64,000 bases of DNA, from positions 248,001 through 312,000 of the forward strand of contig NZ_QLSU01000006.1 in the NCBI RefSeq assembly GCF_003268775.1, written 5' to 3'. Of this stretch, positions 1-7,454 are shown in pieces (position 1 is the stretch's first letter; each line of letters begins with the position of its first letter). The notes beneath the pieces are model-generated. The model was not told the origin of the DNA. It saw only the letters and a list, made by a program, of their open reading frames with translations, and did no database searches. This DNA is from Paraburkholderia unamae. GTDB lineage: Bacteria > Pseudomonadota > Gammaproteobacteria > Burkholderiales > Burkholderiaceae. The position numbers were made by a program, and so were the translations under genes.

Positions 1-1383
1 GTGCATCCGAAGCTCGTGTGCGGCGTCTCCACCACGGTCAGGGACGCGGAAGGGCTGATCGCAACGCCGGGCGGGATCGACGTGCATGTGCATTTCGATT
101 CGGCCCAGCTATGCGAGCACGCGCTCGCCTCGGGCCTCACGACGCTCATTGGCGGGTCGCTCGGGCCGATCACCGTCGGCATCGATTGCGGCGGCTCGTG
201 GAACGTGGGCCGCATGATGCAGGCATCGGAACACTGGCCGCTGAACTTCGGCTTTCTCGGCCGCGGCAATTCGAGCAAGCCCGGCTCGCTGATCGACCAG
301 TTGCGTGGCGGCTGTCTCGGCTTGAAGATCCACGAGGACTGGGGCGCGATGCCCGCTGTGATCGACACGTGCCTGAGCGTGGCCGATCAATACGACTTCC
401 AGGTGCAACTCCATACCGACACGCTCAACGAATCGGGCTTTCTCGAAGACACCGTTGCGGCGATGAAGGACCGCACGATCCACATGTATCACACGGAAGG
501 CGCGGGCGGCGGCCACGCACCCGACATCATCGCGGTCGCGGGGCGGCTGAACTGTCTGCCCTCGTCGACCAACCCGACCAATCCGTACACCGTGAATACG
601 TTCGACGAGCATCTCGACATGATCATGGTGTGCCATCACCTGAATCCCGCCGTGCCCGAAGACGTCGCGTTCGCGGAGTCGCGCGTGCGCGCGCAGACCA
701 TCTCGGCGGAAGACATCCTGCACGATCTGGGCGCGATCTCGATGCTCGGCTCCGATAGCCAGGGCATGGGGCGTATCAACGAAGTGATCTGCCGAACGTG
801 GCAGCTTGCCTCGAAGATGAAGGACCAGCGCGGACGGCTCGACAGCGAACGCACGACGCTCGGCGACAACGAGCGCATCAAGCGCTACATCGCGAAGTAC
901 ACGATCAACGCGGCGCGCACGTTCGGCATTGCCGATACGATCGGCTCGCTCGAAGACGGCAAGCTCGCCGATATCGTGCTGTGGCGGCCGGCGTTTTTCG
1001 GCATCAAGCCGGAAGTGGTCATCAAGGGCGGTTTTATCGCGTGGGGCGCGATGGGCGACTCCGCCGCGTCGCTGATGACCTGCGAGCCGATCGCGATGCG
1101 TCCGCAATGGGGCGCCTTCGGGCGTGCGCCTGCGGCGCTTTCGGTGAACTTCGTGAACCAGCTTGCGATAGAAGCGGACGCGGCGCGGCGGCTCGGGCTC
1201 GCGCGGCAACTGGTCGGCGCGCGCGGCACGCGCAACCTGAGCAAGCGCGACATGCTGCACAACGACGCCTGTCCGAACATCACCGTGAATCCGCAGACAT
1301 TCGAAGTCTTTATCGACGGCCAGGTGCTGCGTTGCGACCCGGCGCGCGAGGTGCCGCTGTCGCGGCGCTACATGATGCGCTGA
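1..1383 (+). CDS. ureC: Urease alpha subunit (5' end outside window)
   Basis: Catalytic subunit of urease, which hydrolyses urea to ammonia and carbamate at a dinickel centre in the cytoplasm. The open frame runs in from the window edge, so about 105 N-terminal residues are missing compared with the usual ~567. All metal ligands are visible: HVH at residues 29-31, the carbamylated lysine in GLKIHEDWG (K109), the histidines in QLHTDTLNE and [11 protein letters not shown], and the aspartate in GSDSQGMGR. The flap Cys-His in MVCHHLNP is also kept. The stretch after SGLTTLIGG is a few residues shorter than in Klebsiella-type UreC and lacks the usual TPGPW segment, so this is a divergent urease, possibly a second copy in the genome. 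ureG follows 51 bp downstream. Confidence 0.93.
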   Translation: MHPKLVCGVSTTVRDAEGLIATPGGIDVHVHFDSAQLCEHALASGLTTLIGGSLGPITVGIDCGGSWNVGRMMQASEHWPLNFGFLGRGNSSKPGSLIDQLRGGCLGLKIHEDWGAMPAVIDTCLSVADQYDFQVQLHTDTLNESGFLEDTVAAMKDRTIHMYHTEGAGGGHAPDIIAVAGRLNCLPSSTNPTNPYTVNTFDEHLDMIMVCHHLNPAVPEDVAFAESRVRAQTISAEDILHDLGAISMLGSDSQGMGRINEVICRTWQLASKMKDQRGRLDSERTTLGDNERIKRYIAKYTINAARTFGIADTIGSLEDGKLADIVLWRPAFFGIKPEVVIKGGFIAWGAMGDSAASLMTCEPIAMRPQWGAFGRAPAALSVNFVNQLAIEADAARRLGLARQLVGARGTRNLSKRDMLHNDACPNITVNPQTFEVFIDGQVLRCDPAREVPLSRRYMMR

Positions 1384-1434
1384 TCGAGTCGCCCATCGTC
1401 CGAAAACCATTGAATTGAACGGAAGAGATTCGCC

Positions 1435-2100
1435 ATGCACGCTCTCACGACGTTTCCCGATTTTTCCGCAGCGCCGCTCGCGACGTTGCCGCGCGCCGCG
1501 CGCGTCGGCATAGGCGGCCCGGTCGGCTCGGGCAAGACGCGCCTGCTCGAACGGTTGATTCCGCGCTTCGCCGCACGCGGGATCGAGCTCGCCGTCATCA
1601 CCAACGACCTCGTGACGCGCGAGGACGCCGAACGCGTGCGGCGCAGCGGCCTGATCGATCCGGCGCGCGTGCTGGCCGTCGAAACGGGCGCCTGCCCGCA
1701 TACGGCGATCCGCGAAGACCCGACGTTGAACCTTCAGGCCGCCGACGAACTCGACGCGCAGATCGACGGCCTGCAACTGGTGCTGATCGAATCGGGCGGC
1801 GACAATCTCGCGTCGTCGTTTTCGCTCGATCTGGTCGATTACTGGATCTTCGTGATCGACGTCGCAGCCGGCGACGACATCCCGCGCAAGCGCGGGCTCG
1901 GCGTGCTGTCGTGCGATCTGCTGGTGATCAACAAGTTCGATCTCGCGCCCCATGTGGGCGTGGATCTGGACCGGATGGTGCGCGAGGCGCATGAGGTGCG
2001 CAACGGGCGCGCCGTTGCGTTGACGAACTGCGCGACGGGTGACGGCGTGGATGCCGTCGTGAACGCGATCATGGCGGACGTGCTGTTCGATGCGCATTGA
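1435..2100 (+). CDS. ureG: Urease accessory GTPase UreG
   Basis: SIMIBI-class GTPase that delivers nickel to apo-urease and couples GTP hydrolysis to active-site assembly. The P-loop GPVGSGKT is at residues 28-35, and the nickel-binding Cys-Pro-His motif lies in [14 protein letters not shown] (C87-H89). ESGGDNL and the guanine-specificity motif NKFDLAP follow. At 221 residues it is slightly longer than usual because of a short N-terminal extension. The family's NDIYTKED motif reads NDLVTRED here, another sign of a divergent urease system. The stop overlaps the start of ureD, so the two are probably translationally coupled. Confidence 0.93.
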   Translation: MHALTTFPDFSAAPLATLPRAARVGIGGPVGSGKTRLLERLIPRFAARGIELAVITNDLVTREDAERVRRSGLIDPARVLAVETGACPHTAIREDPTLNLQAADELDAQIDGLQLVLIESGGDNLASSFSLDLVDYWIFVIDVAAGDDIPRKRGLGVLSCDLLVINKFDLAPHVGVDLDRMVREAHEVRNGRAVALTNCATGDGVDAVVNAIMADVLFDAH

Positions 2101-3004
2101 CGCCATGCCGCTGCCGCCGCAATCCGGCGTGAACGAGCCGCAACTCGATCTGTGCTTCACGCGCGGGCCCTCCGGCGCGGTGTATCTGTCGCGCCAGCGG
2201 GCCGGCTATCCGTTTCACGTCGGGCGCATGCTCGACGCGGCGTCGGGCGGGCGCGTGATCGTGCAATCGACCTCGGGCGGCCTGTTCGAGGGCGAGGACG
2301 TGGCGCAGCATGTCGTCGCGACGCAGGGCGCGCAGGCGCGCGTGGAAACGGCGGCGGCGACCATCGTGCATTCGATGACGCACGGCATGGCGCGCTCGCG
2401 CGTGCGCCTGGAGGCGATGCCCGGCGCGCAGCTCGAATGGCTGCCGCAGCCCTCGATTCTCTTTCCTGGTGCCCGCCTCGTGAGTCACATCGACGCCGTG
2501 TTGCATCCGGGCGCGCGCATGCTGTTGATGGACAGCTACATGAGCCACGATCCTTCGGGCGGCGCGCAACCCTTCGGCGTGCTCGAAGCGTCGATCGACG
2601 TGCGCAGCGCAGCGGGGCGGCTGCTCGCGCGCGACGCCTTTCGGCTTGCCGGGTCGGCCTCGCGGCCTTCCGGCGCGGTCTTGCGCCCGCTGGGCGGCGT
2701 GCGTGCGCCGTTCGCGGTGCATGGCGGACTCATGGTGCTCACGCTCGACGCGCACGAAGCCACAGCCGCGTTGCATGCGCTCGAAACGCTTGCGCGCCAC
2801 ACGTGCTATGCGGGCGCGAGTCTGTTGCCGAACGGCTGCGGCGCGTTCATGCGTTTGCTCGCCGTGGATGGCCAGACGATGCGCGCCGCGATGCAGCAGG
2901 CAGTGGAGGCTGTTCGCGAACGCATGTTGGAAGCGCTAACTTCGACACAAGGCGCGGGAAATGCGCCCATTCCCCACATCGCCCGCGACAAGGAACGCGC
3001 ATGA
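2090..3004 (+). CDS. ureD: Urease accessory protein UreD/UreH
   Basis: Scaffold protein that binds apo-urease and, with UreF and UreG, channels nickel into the active site. The 304-residue product has the UreD pattern of [14 protein letters not shown] near the N-terminus, then [13 protein letters not shown], then [13 protein letters not shown] in the middle. The start at 2090 overlaps ureG by 11 nt; an alternative ATG lies at 2105. In most ureases ureD is the first gene of the operon; here it follows ureG, and ureE and ureF are not between ureC and ureD. The stop overlaps the next ATG (ATGA). Confidence 0.85.
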   Translation: MRIDAMPLPPQSGVNEPQLDLCFTRGPSGAVYLSRQRAGYPFHVGRMLDAASGGRVIVQSTSGGLFEGEDVAQHVVATQGAQARVETAAATIVHSMTHGMARSRVRLEAMPGAQLEWLPQPSILFPGARLVSHIDAVLHPGARMLLMDSYMSHDPSGGAQPFGVLEASIDVRSAAGRLLARDAFRLAGSASRPSGAVLRPLGGVRAPFAVHGGLMVLTLDAHEATAALHALETLARHTCYAGASLLPNGCGAFMRLLAVDGQTMRAAMQQAVEAVRERMLEALTSTQGAGNAPIPHIARDKERA

Positions 3005-3831
3005 CGAGGCCACACGCCACCGACCACGCTTTGCCGATCGACGCCTGGCGTCTCGCCCAGGCGCCCTGGTACCGCCCGTCGGGCGACGAGGCCGACTGTT
3101 TCGCGGCGGCCTGCGCGGCGCGCCTGCCGATCCTGCTGAAGGGGCCGACGGGCTGCGGCAAGACGCGCCTCGTCGAACACATGGCATGGACGCTCGGGCG
3201 TCCGCTCGTGACGATCGCCTGTCATGAGGACATGACGGCGGGCGACCTGATCGGCCGCTATCTGCTCGACGGCAACGGCACCTACTGGCAGGACGGCCCG
3301 CTCACGATGGCGGTGCGGCACGGCGCGATCTGTTACCTCGACGAAGTGGTCGAGGCGCGCAACGATACGACCGTCGCGATCCATCCGTTGACGGATGCAC
3401 GCCGCTTCCTGCCGATTGACAAGCATAACGAAGTGATTGCCGCGCACCCGGATTTCCTGCTCGTGATGTCGTTCAATCCACAGTATCAGCACCGGTCGAA
3501 GGATCTGAAAACCTCGACGCGACAGCGCTTCGTCGCGCTCGACATGGGCTGGCCCGATGCGCAGGCGGAAGCGCAGATCGTCGCGCACGAATCGGGCGCC
3601 GACGCGGCGCTCGCGCGGCAACTGGTCGAACTCGGCGCACGCACGCGCACGCTCGCGGCGGCCGCGTTGCAGGAGGGCGCATCGACGCGTCTGCTGATCT
3701 ACACGGCGACGCTGATCGCGGGCGGCATGGATGCGCGCACCGCATGCCGTGTCGCGGTGATCCAGCCGCTCTCGGACGACGCGGACCTGTGCGCCGCGCT
3801 GAGCGCCGTGGTCGACAGCCTGTTCGCCTGA
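3001..3831 (+). CDS. MoxR-family AAA+ ATPase, NorQ/CbbQ type
   Basis: AAA+ ATPase of 276 residues in the NorQ/CbbQ/NirQ branch of MoxR proteins. Known members work with a VWA-domain partner as chaperones that activate metalloenzymes or Rubisco. Walker A is GPTGCGKT (48-55), Walker B is CYLDE (111-115) followed by the branch-typical VVEARNDTTVAIHPLTD, and sensor 1 is in VMSFNPQYQ. The start is the ATG overlapping the ureD stop. A MoxR gene coupled to ureGD, and followed at once by a VWA gene, suggests a role in maturing or remodelling this urease. That role is inference; the family assignment is firm. Confidence 0.9.
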   Translation: MTRPHATDHALPIDAWRLAQAPWYRPSGDEADCFAAACAARLPILLKGPTGCGKTRLVEHMAWTLGRPLVTIACHEDMTAGDLIGRYLLDGNGTYWQDGPLTMAVRHGAICYLDEVVEARNDTTVAIHPLTDARRFLPIDKHNEVIAAHPDFLLVMSFNPQYQHRSKDLKTSTRQRFVALDMGWPDAQAEAQIVAHESGADAALARQLVELGARTRTLAAAALQEGASTRLLIYTATLIAGGMDARTACRVAVIQPLSDDADLCAALSAVVDSLFA

Positions 3832-3832
3832 G

Positions 3833-5506
3833 ATGACGGCCGCGCGAACCTTCGACGCCGCCGCGCGAGCGCTCGCGCTGTATCTGGAAGCCGGATGGCA
3901 AGTGAGCCCGAAGCTGTTGCCGCTCGCGGTGCCGGACGACGATGCATGGTCTAACGCGCGCACGGCCGTGACGGAAGGTGCGCTGCTGCTTCCCGAAGCC
4001 GCGCGTGTCGAATCGTCCGGCGATGCTTCGCGCTTTTATCTTGCATGCGCAGCGCACGCAGCCGCGCATCTGACATGGTCCACGCAGCCGTTCGAGCGCG
4101 GCAAGCTCACGCCGTTGCAGATCGCGCTGGTTGGCACGATCGAGGATGCACGCGTGGAACGTCTCGCGATGCGGCGCTTTCCCGGCTTGCGCCGCTGGTG
4201 GCGGCCGTATCACACGACAGGCCCGGACAGCGCGCGCACCGCGAGCGCGCTCATCGCCCGCCTCGCGCGGGCGCTGTTCGACCCCGAGTACAGCGATAGT
4301 GATGGATGGGTCGGCAAAGGGCGACGCCTTTTCGAGGAGGCGTTTGCGAGGACGAACGGCGCGGATGCGTCGATCTCCCGGCACATCGGCAATCTGCTTG
4401 GCAACGACCTTGGGCAGATGCGCGTGCAGTTCAATGCGAAGACCTACGCGCAGGAAGCGGCGTATCGCGACGACAACGTATTTCTGTGGGTGGCCGAGCC
4501 GCAGCCCGTTGCGCCTGCGCCTGCCGATGCGAACGACGCCCGCAGCGTGTCGGCGGACGCGGTTCCATCCGGCAGCGGCGGCGAAATGCGCGAGGACGAA
4601 CCGGAGCCGACGCAAGCGGGCGCGGTAGCGGTTTCGGTCGCCCGGTATCGCGAATGGGACTACCTGATACGCCGCTACCGCAACGACTGGTGCCGCGTCG
4701 AAACCTTGCGCCCGGCAGCGGGCCACGGCGCGTTCGCCGCGTCGCACGCGAGCGCGTTGCAGGAGCAACGGATGCGGGGATCGTTGCGCGCCGCGCGCCG
4801 ACGCATGCGTGCCGGGACAACACGCGCCCATGAAGGCGACGCCATTGACCTCGACGCGTGCATTGCCGCGCGCGTCGAAGCGCGGCGCGGTTTGCAACCG
4901 GATCTGAAGCCCTTTTTCGTGGCGAACTGGCGCGCGCGACCGCATCCGGTTGCGGTGCTGCTGGATCTTTCGGCATCCTCAGGGTTCAGCGGAACGATGA
5001 ATGGCGCACTCGCCCTGGGTCGCGTGCTCGGCCGCGCACTGGGTGCCGACGCCTGGCCTTTCGCCATGTACGGTTTTCACTCCGATGGCCGGCAGCGCGT
5101 GCGCTTTCACGTCTTCAAGCCCTTCGACGAACCCTGGAGCGAATCGACCGAAGCCGCGCTGCGCGCCGCGCAACCGGGCTTGTCGACGCGTTTCGGCGCC
5201 GCGCTGCGCCATCTCGCGACGCAGCTCGCACCCGAAATGCACGACGACATGCGCGCCAGCGTCATCGTGGTGTCGGACGGCGAACCGTTCGACGTCGACA
5301 GCTTCGATCCTCGCTATTTGCGCGAAGACATGCGCTGCGCGTTGCGCGAACTCGCGGCGCAGCGTATCGATTGTGTGTGCCTGTCGCTCGATCCGGCGTC
5401 GATTGGCGTGGCGGCGGAGATGTTCGGCCGCACGCGCGCCGCCGTGGTCGGCGGCGAAGACGGCGCGGCCGACGCACTGCGCCGCGTGCTTGCCTTCACG
5501 AGCTAG
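3833..5506 (+). CDS. VWA-domain protein, NorD/CbbO type
   Basis: Protein of 557 residues with a C-terminal von Willebrand A domain, the expected partner of the preceding MoxR ATPase. The MIDAS metal site looks complete: DLSAS at about 378-382, a threonine in LSTRFG at about 452, and the aspartate of VVSDGEPFD at about 482. The N-terminal half is helical and carries no recognised enzyme motif. It starts 1 bp after the ATPase stop. In NorQ-NorD and CbbQ-CbbO pairs the VWA protein bridges the AAA+ ring to the client enzyme; here the client would be urease (inference). The last 11 nt overlap the convergent gene ending at 5496. Confidence 0.85.
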   Translation: MTAARTFDAAARALALYLEAGWQVSPKLLPLAVPDDDAWSNARTAVTEGALLLPEAARVESSGDASRFYLACAAHAAAHLTWSTQPFERGKLTPLQIALVGTIEDARVERLAMRRFPGLRRWWRPYHTTGPDSARTASALIARLARALFDPEYSDSDGWVGKGRRLFEEAFARTNGADASISRHIGNLLGNDLGQMRVQFNAKTYAQEAAYRDDNVFLWVAEPQPVAPAPADANDARSVSADAVPSGSGGEMREDEPEPTQAGAVAVSVARYREWDYLIRRYRNDWCRVETLRPAAGHGAFAASHASALQEQRMRGSLRAARRRMRAGTTRAHEGDAIDLDACIAARVEARRGLQPDLKPFFVANWRARPHPVAVLLDLSASSGFSGTMNGALALGRVLGRALGADAWPFAMYGFHSDGRQRVRFHVFKPFDEPWSESTEAALRAAQPGLSTRFGAALRHLATQLAPEMHDDMRASVIVVSDGEPFDVDSFDPRYLREDMRCALRELAAQRIDCVCLSLDPASIGVAAEMFGRTRAAVVGGEDGAADALRRVLAFTS

Positions 5507-5795
5507 CGCGCGTGCGGTAGAGGATCACGAAGCGCGCCGGCCCGTCGCCCGCAGGCAAGGGCGCGCGCGTGAGGCGATAGCGCGACGTCATGAAATCGAC
5601 CACGGTTGCGGCGGCGGCGGCGGACTGAGCGGGCTTCCACATCCAGATGTCGTCGCGCCGGTCGATCGCGCAGGCGTTGAAGAGGGCGCGCTCGGGGTCG
5701 CTCGTCACGCCGATCACCCACTCTTCCATGCGCGCGCCGAACTCCTTGATATAGCTGAAGCATTCGAACTTGATCTGTTGCACGCTGTAGTTCAT
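5496..5795 (-). CDS. Hypothetical protein, 99 aa, end of the dimethylformamidase operon
   Basis: Small protein I do not recognise. It starts MNYSVQQIKFECFSY and contains a central EEWVIGVTSDPERALF segment that faintly recalls the GVTxDPERR stretch of GIY-YIG-type proteins, but the catalytic tyrosines and arginine of that fold are not evident. No signal peptide or membrane segment is seen. The ATG at 5795 is chosen because upstream codons are unlike coding sequence and it lies 34 bp after the Sel1 gene stop. It is the last gene of the run amiC-amiR-dmfA1-dmfA2 and meets the VWA gene tail to tail. Confidence 0.7.
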   Translation of the reverse strand: MNYSVQQIKFECFSYIKEFGARMEEWVIGVTSDPERALFNACAIDRRDDIWMWKPAQSAAAAATVVDFMTSRYRLTRAPLPAGDGPARFVILYRTRASS

Positions 5796-5829
5796 GACGT
5801 TCTCTCTTGCGATGGAATTGCGCGCCCGC

Positions 5830-6474
5830 TCAGGCCGCTGCGGGCGTCGCGCGCGAGCGCCATTGATCGAACAGACTCGCCCCCGCGCGCTTTTCTTCGG
5901 CGGACATATCGCCAAGCACGTTTTCCAGCGCGTTCAGCGCATTGCCGACGCCATGCTGGGCCGCAAGCGAAAGCCACACGAACGCCTGCACGCGGTCGCG
6001 CTCCACGCCGCGCGCGCTCGCGTAGCAGAAGCCAAGCCGCGCCTGTGAAGGGTAGTGTCCCTGTTCCGCCGCACGCCGCAGCCAGCGCGCGGCGGCCGCG
6101 TCGTCCTGCGCCACGCCGCGGCCTTTCGCATGGAGATTCGCGAGATTGGCCTGCGCAAAGGGATCGCCGTTTTCGGCCGCGCGCTGTATCCAGAGCACGC
6201 CTTGCGCCTCGTCGTGCGCGACGCCGGGCGACGAGATGAGCATTGCGCCGAGATTCGCTTGCGCGAGTGCGTGGCCTTGTTGGGCGGCCTTTTCGTACCA
6301 TTCGAGCGCGCGCGACGTATCGGCCTGGGTGCCTTCGCCGTTTGCATGGAGGGCGGCGAGCCAGGCCTGCGCGTTGGCGTCGCCTGCCTCGGCGAGCACG
6401 GAAAAGGCTGCAAACGCGGCCTCGAACTGGCCTTTCGAATAGCAGTCCACGGCGTGGTCGAGTTCGTTGTTCAT
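5830..6474 (-). CDS. Sel1-repeat (SLR/TPR-like) protein
   Basis: A 214-residue protein built of about five Sel1-like repeats, recognisable by the recurring A-x-A-x-x-x-L-A/G pattern in AQAWLAALHANGEGTQAD, AQANLGAMLISSPGVAHD and AQANLANLHAKGRGVAQD and by alternating W/Y-x-x-x-A-A-E/A-x-G-D/H. Such proteins are usually protein-interaction scaffolds. There is no signal peptide, so it is probably cytoplasmic. Its ATG overlaps the stop of the Rieske-like gene (ATGA), indicating tight coupling. A role in assembling or stabilising the amidase system is possible but not shown by the sequence. Confidence 0.85.
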   Translation of the reverse strand: MNNELDHAVDCYSKGQFEAAFAAFSVLAEAGDANAQAWLAALHANGEGTQADTSRALEWYEKAAQQGHALAQANLGAMLISSPGVAHDEAQGVLWIQRAAENGDPFAQANLANLHAKGRGVAQDDAAAARWLRRAAEQGHYPSQARLGFCYASARGVERDRVQAFVWLSLAAQHGVGNALNALENVLGDMSAEEKRAGASLFDQWRSRATPAAA

Positions 6475-7436
6475 AGTCTCTGTGAGTAGGATGACGAAGC
6501 CGCTTGCGGCGCGAAGTGCGCGATGCGCGCCGCAAGCGTGGTTTCGAACCATTGAACGGCATCGGAATGCATGTTGGCATCTGCATCGGCAATCGCCGCG
6601 CGCCGTTGCAGCAAGTCTTGCCAATGCGCGAGCGAATGCGCGCCGTATGTGCTGATGCGGCACAGTACGCTTTGCAGCGCGGTGGGTTGCAGCACCACGA
6701 AGCAACGGCTTGTGCTCGTGCGGATGTCGAGCAGGTTCGGATAACGCCACGTAACGGTCAGCGTCTCGTCCGCGTGTCCAGCGTGTCCTATGCGATCACG
6801 ACTTTCGAACACGGCTTGCACGTTGTTCGCCTCGCCTCGCTGAACGCCGGCTGCAATACGCTGGCCTGCATGCTTCCAGTTCACGTCGAGTTCGAGCCAG
6901 GCATGCTCGCGCCGTATGCCTGGCGGCGGGTCCGCGAGCGACGGCGCGAACGCGTTGGCGGCCGGATCGAGATGGACGAAGATCAGCGGACTGTCGCGCG
7001 CCACGCGCACGCCGAGCAGTCGCTCGGGCCGCAGCCCGAGATACTGGTACATGCCCTCGGAAGGCGCGCCCGTTTCCGTCGCCTCCAGCGGTGCACTGTC
7101 GCGGCTGTAGCCACACGACGTAAACGAGCACGACGTCTTCGCGCCTTGCCTGCATTGCAGCGGCACGACCCGGCAGCCGCCGTGCTGCGCCAGATTGAAA
7201 CGGCCGGCCAGGCGCCCGCCCGGCATCCGCTGCACATGCACCGCATGATCGCCCGCCGTGAACGGCAACAGGTCGCCCTCGCGACGAAGATCGTCGATCA
7301 CGCCGATGCAGATCCACTCGCGCGTCCACAGCACGTCGTCTTCCGTTTTGGCGAAGGCGAGCGTGCGGTAGGCGTCGGCTCCGAGTACGGACGCGCTCGC
7401 GCCGTGCGCGAGGGGACTTTCGACGATGGCATTCAT
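6471..7436 (-). CDS. Degenerate Rieske-oxygenase-like protein
   Basis: A 321-residue protein laid out like a short ring-hydroxylating oxygenase alpha subunit: YRTLAFAKTEDDVLWTREWICIG near the N-terminus, a Rieske-like region, then DVNWKH where the catalytic domain normally has NWK. The usual cluster ligands (C-x-H ... C-P-Y-H-G-W) are not there. Instead the region reads NLAQHGGC, then three more cysteines ending SCGYSRD, with spacing C-x6-C-x7-C-x4-C. The E-N-x-x-E-x-Y-H-x4-H iron motif after NWK is also missing. It is probably not a normal oxygenase; it may bind a different metal or act as a structural partner. It lies 18 bp after dmfA2. Confidence 0.7.
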   Translation of the reverse strand: MNAIVESPLAHGASASVLGADAYRTLAFAKTEDDVLWTREWICIGVIDDLRREGDLLPFTAGDHAVHVQRMPGGRLAGRFNLAQHGGCRVVPLQCRQGAKTSCSFTSCGYSRDSAPLEATETGAPSEGMYQYLGLRPERLLGVRVARDSPLIFVHLDPAANAFAPSLADPPPGIRREHAWLELDVNWKHAGQRIAAGVQRGEANNVQAVFESRDRIGHAGHADETLTVTWRYPNLLDIRTSTSRCFVVLQPTALQSVLCRISTYGAHSLAHWQDLLQRRAAIADADANMHSDAVQWFETTLAARIAHFAPQAASSSYSQRL

Positions 7437-7454
7437 CGCGTGGGCTCCCTTGCG

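Noticed and set aside
109..2160. Long minus-strand open frame opposite ureC-ureG
   Set aside because: Same composition artefact; ureC and ureG carry complete catalytic motifs on the plus strand.
5496..5795. 99-residue protein considered a GIY-YIG nuclease
   Set aside because: Only the GVTSDPER stretch resembles that family; the defining tyrosine pair and catalytic arginine/glutamate are not present.
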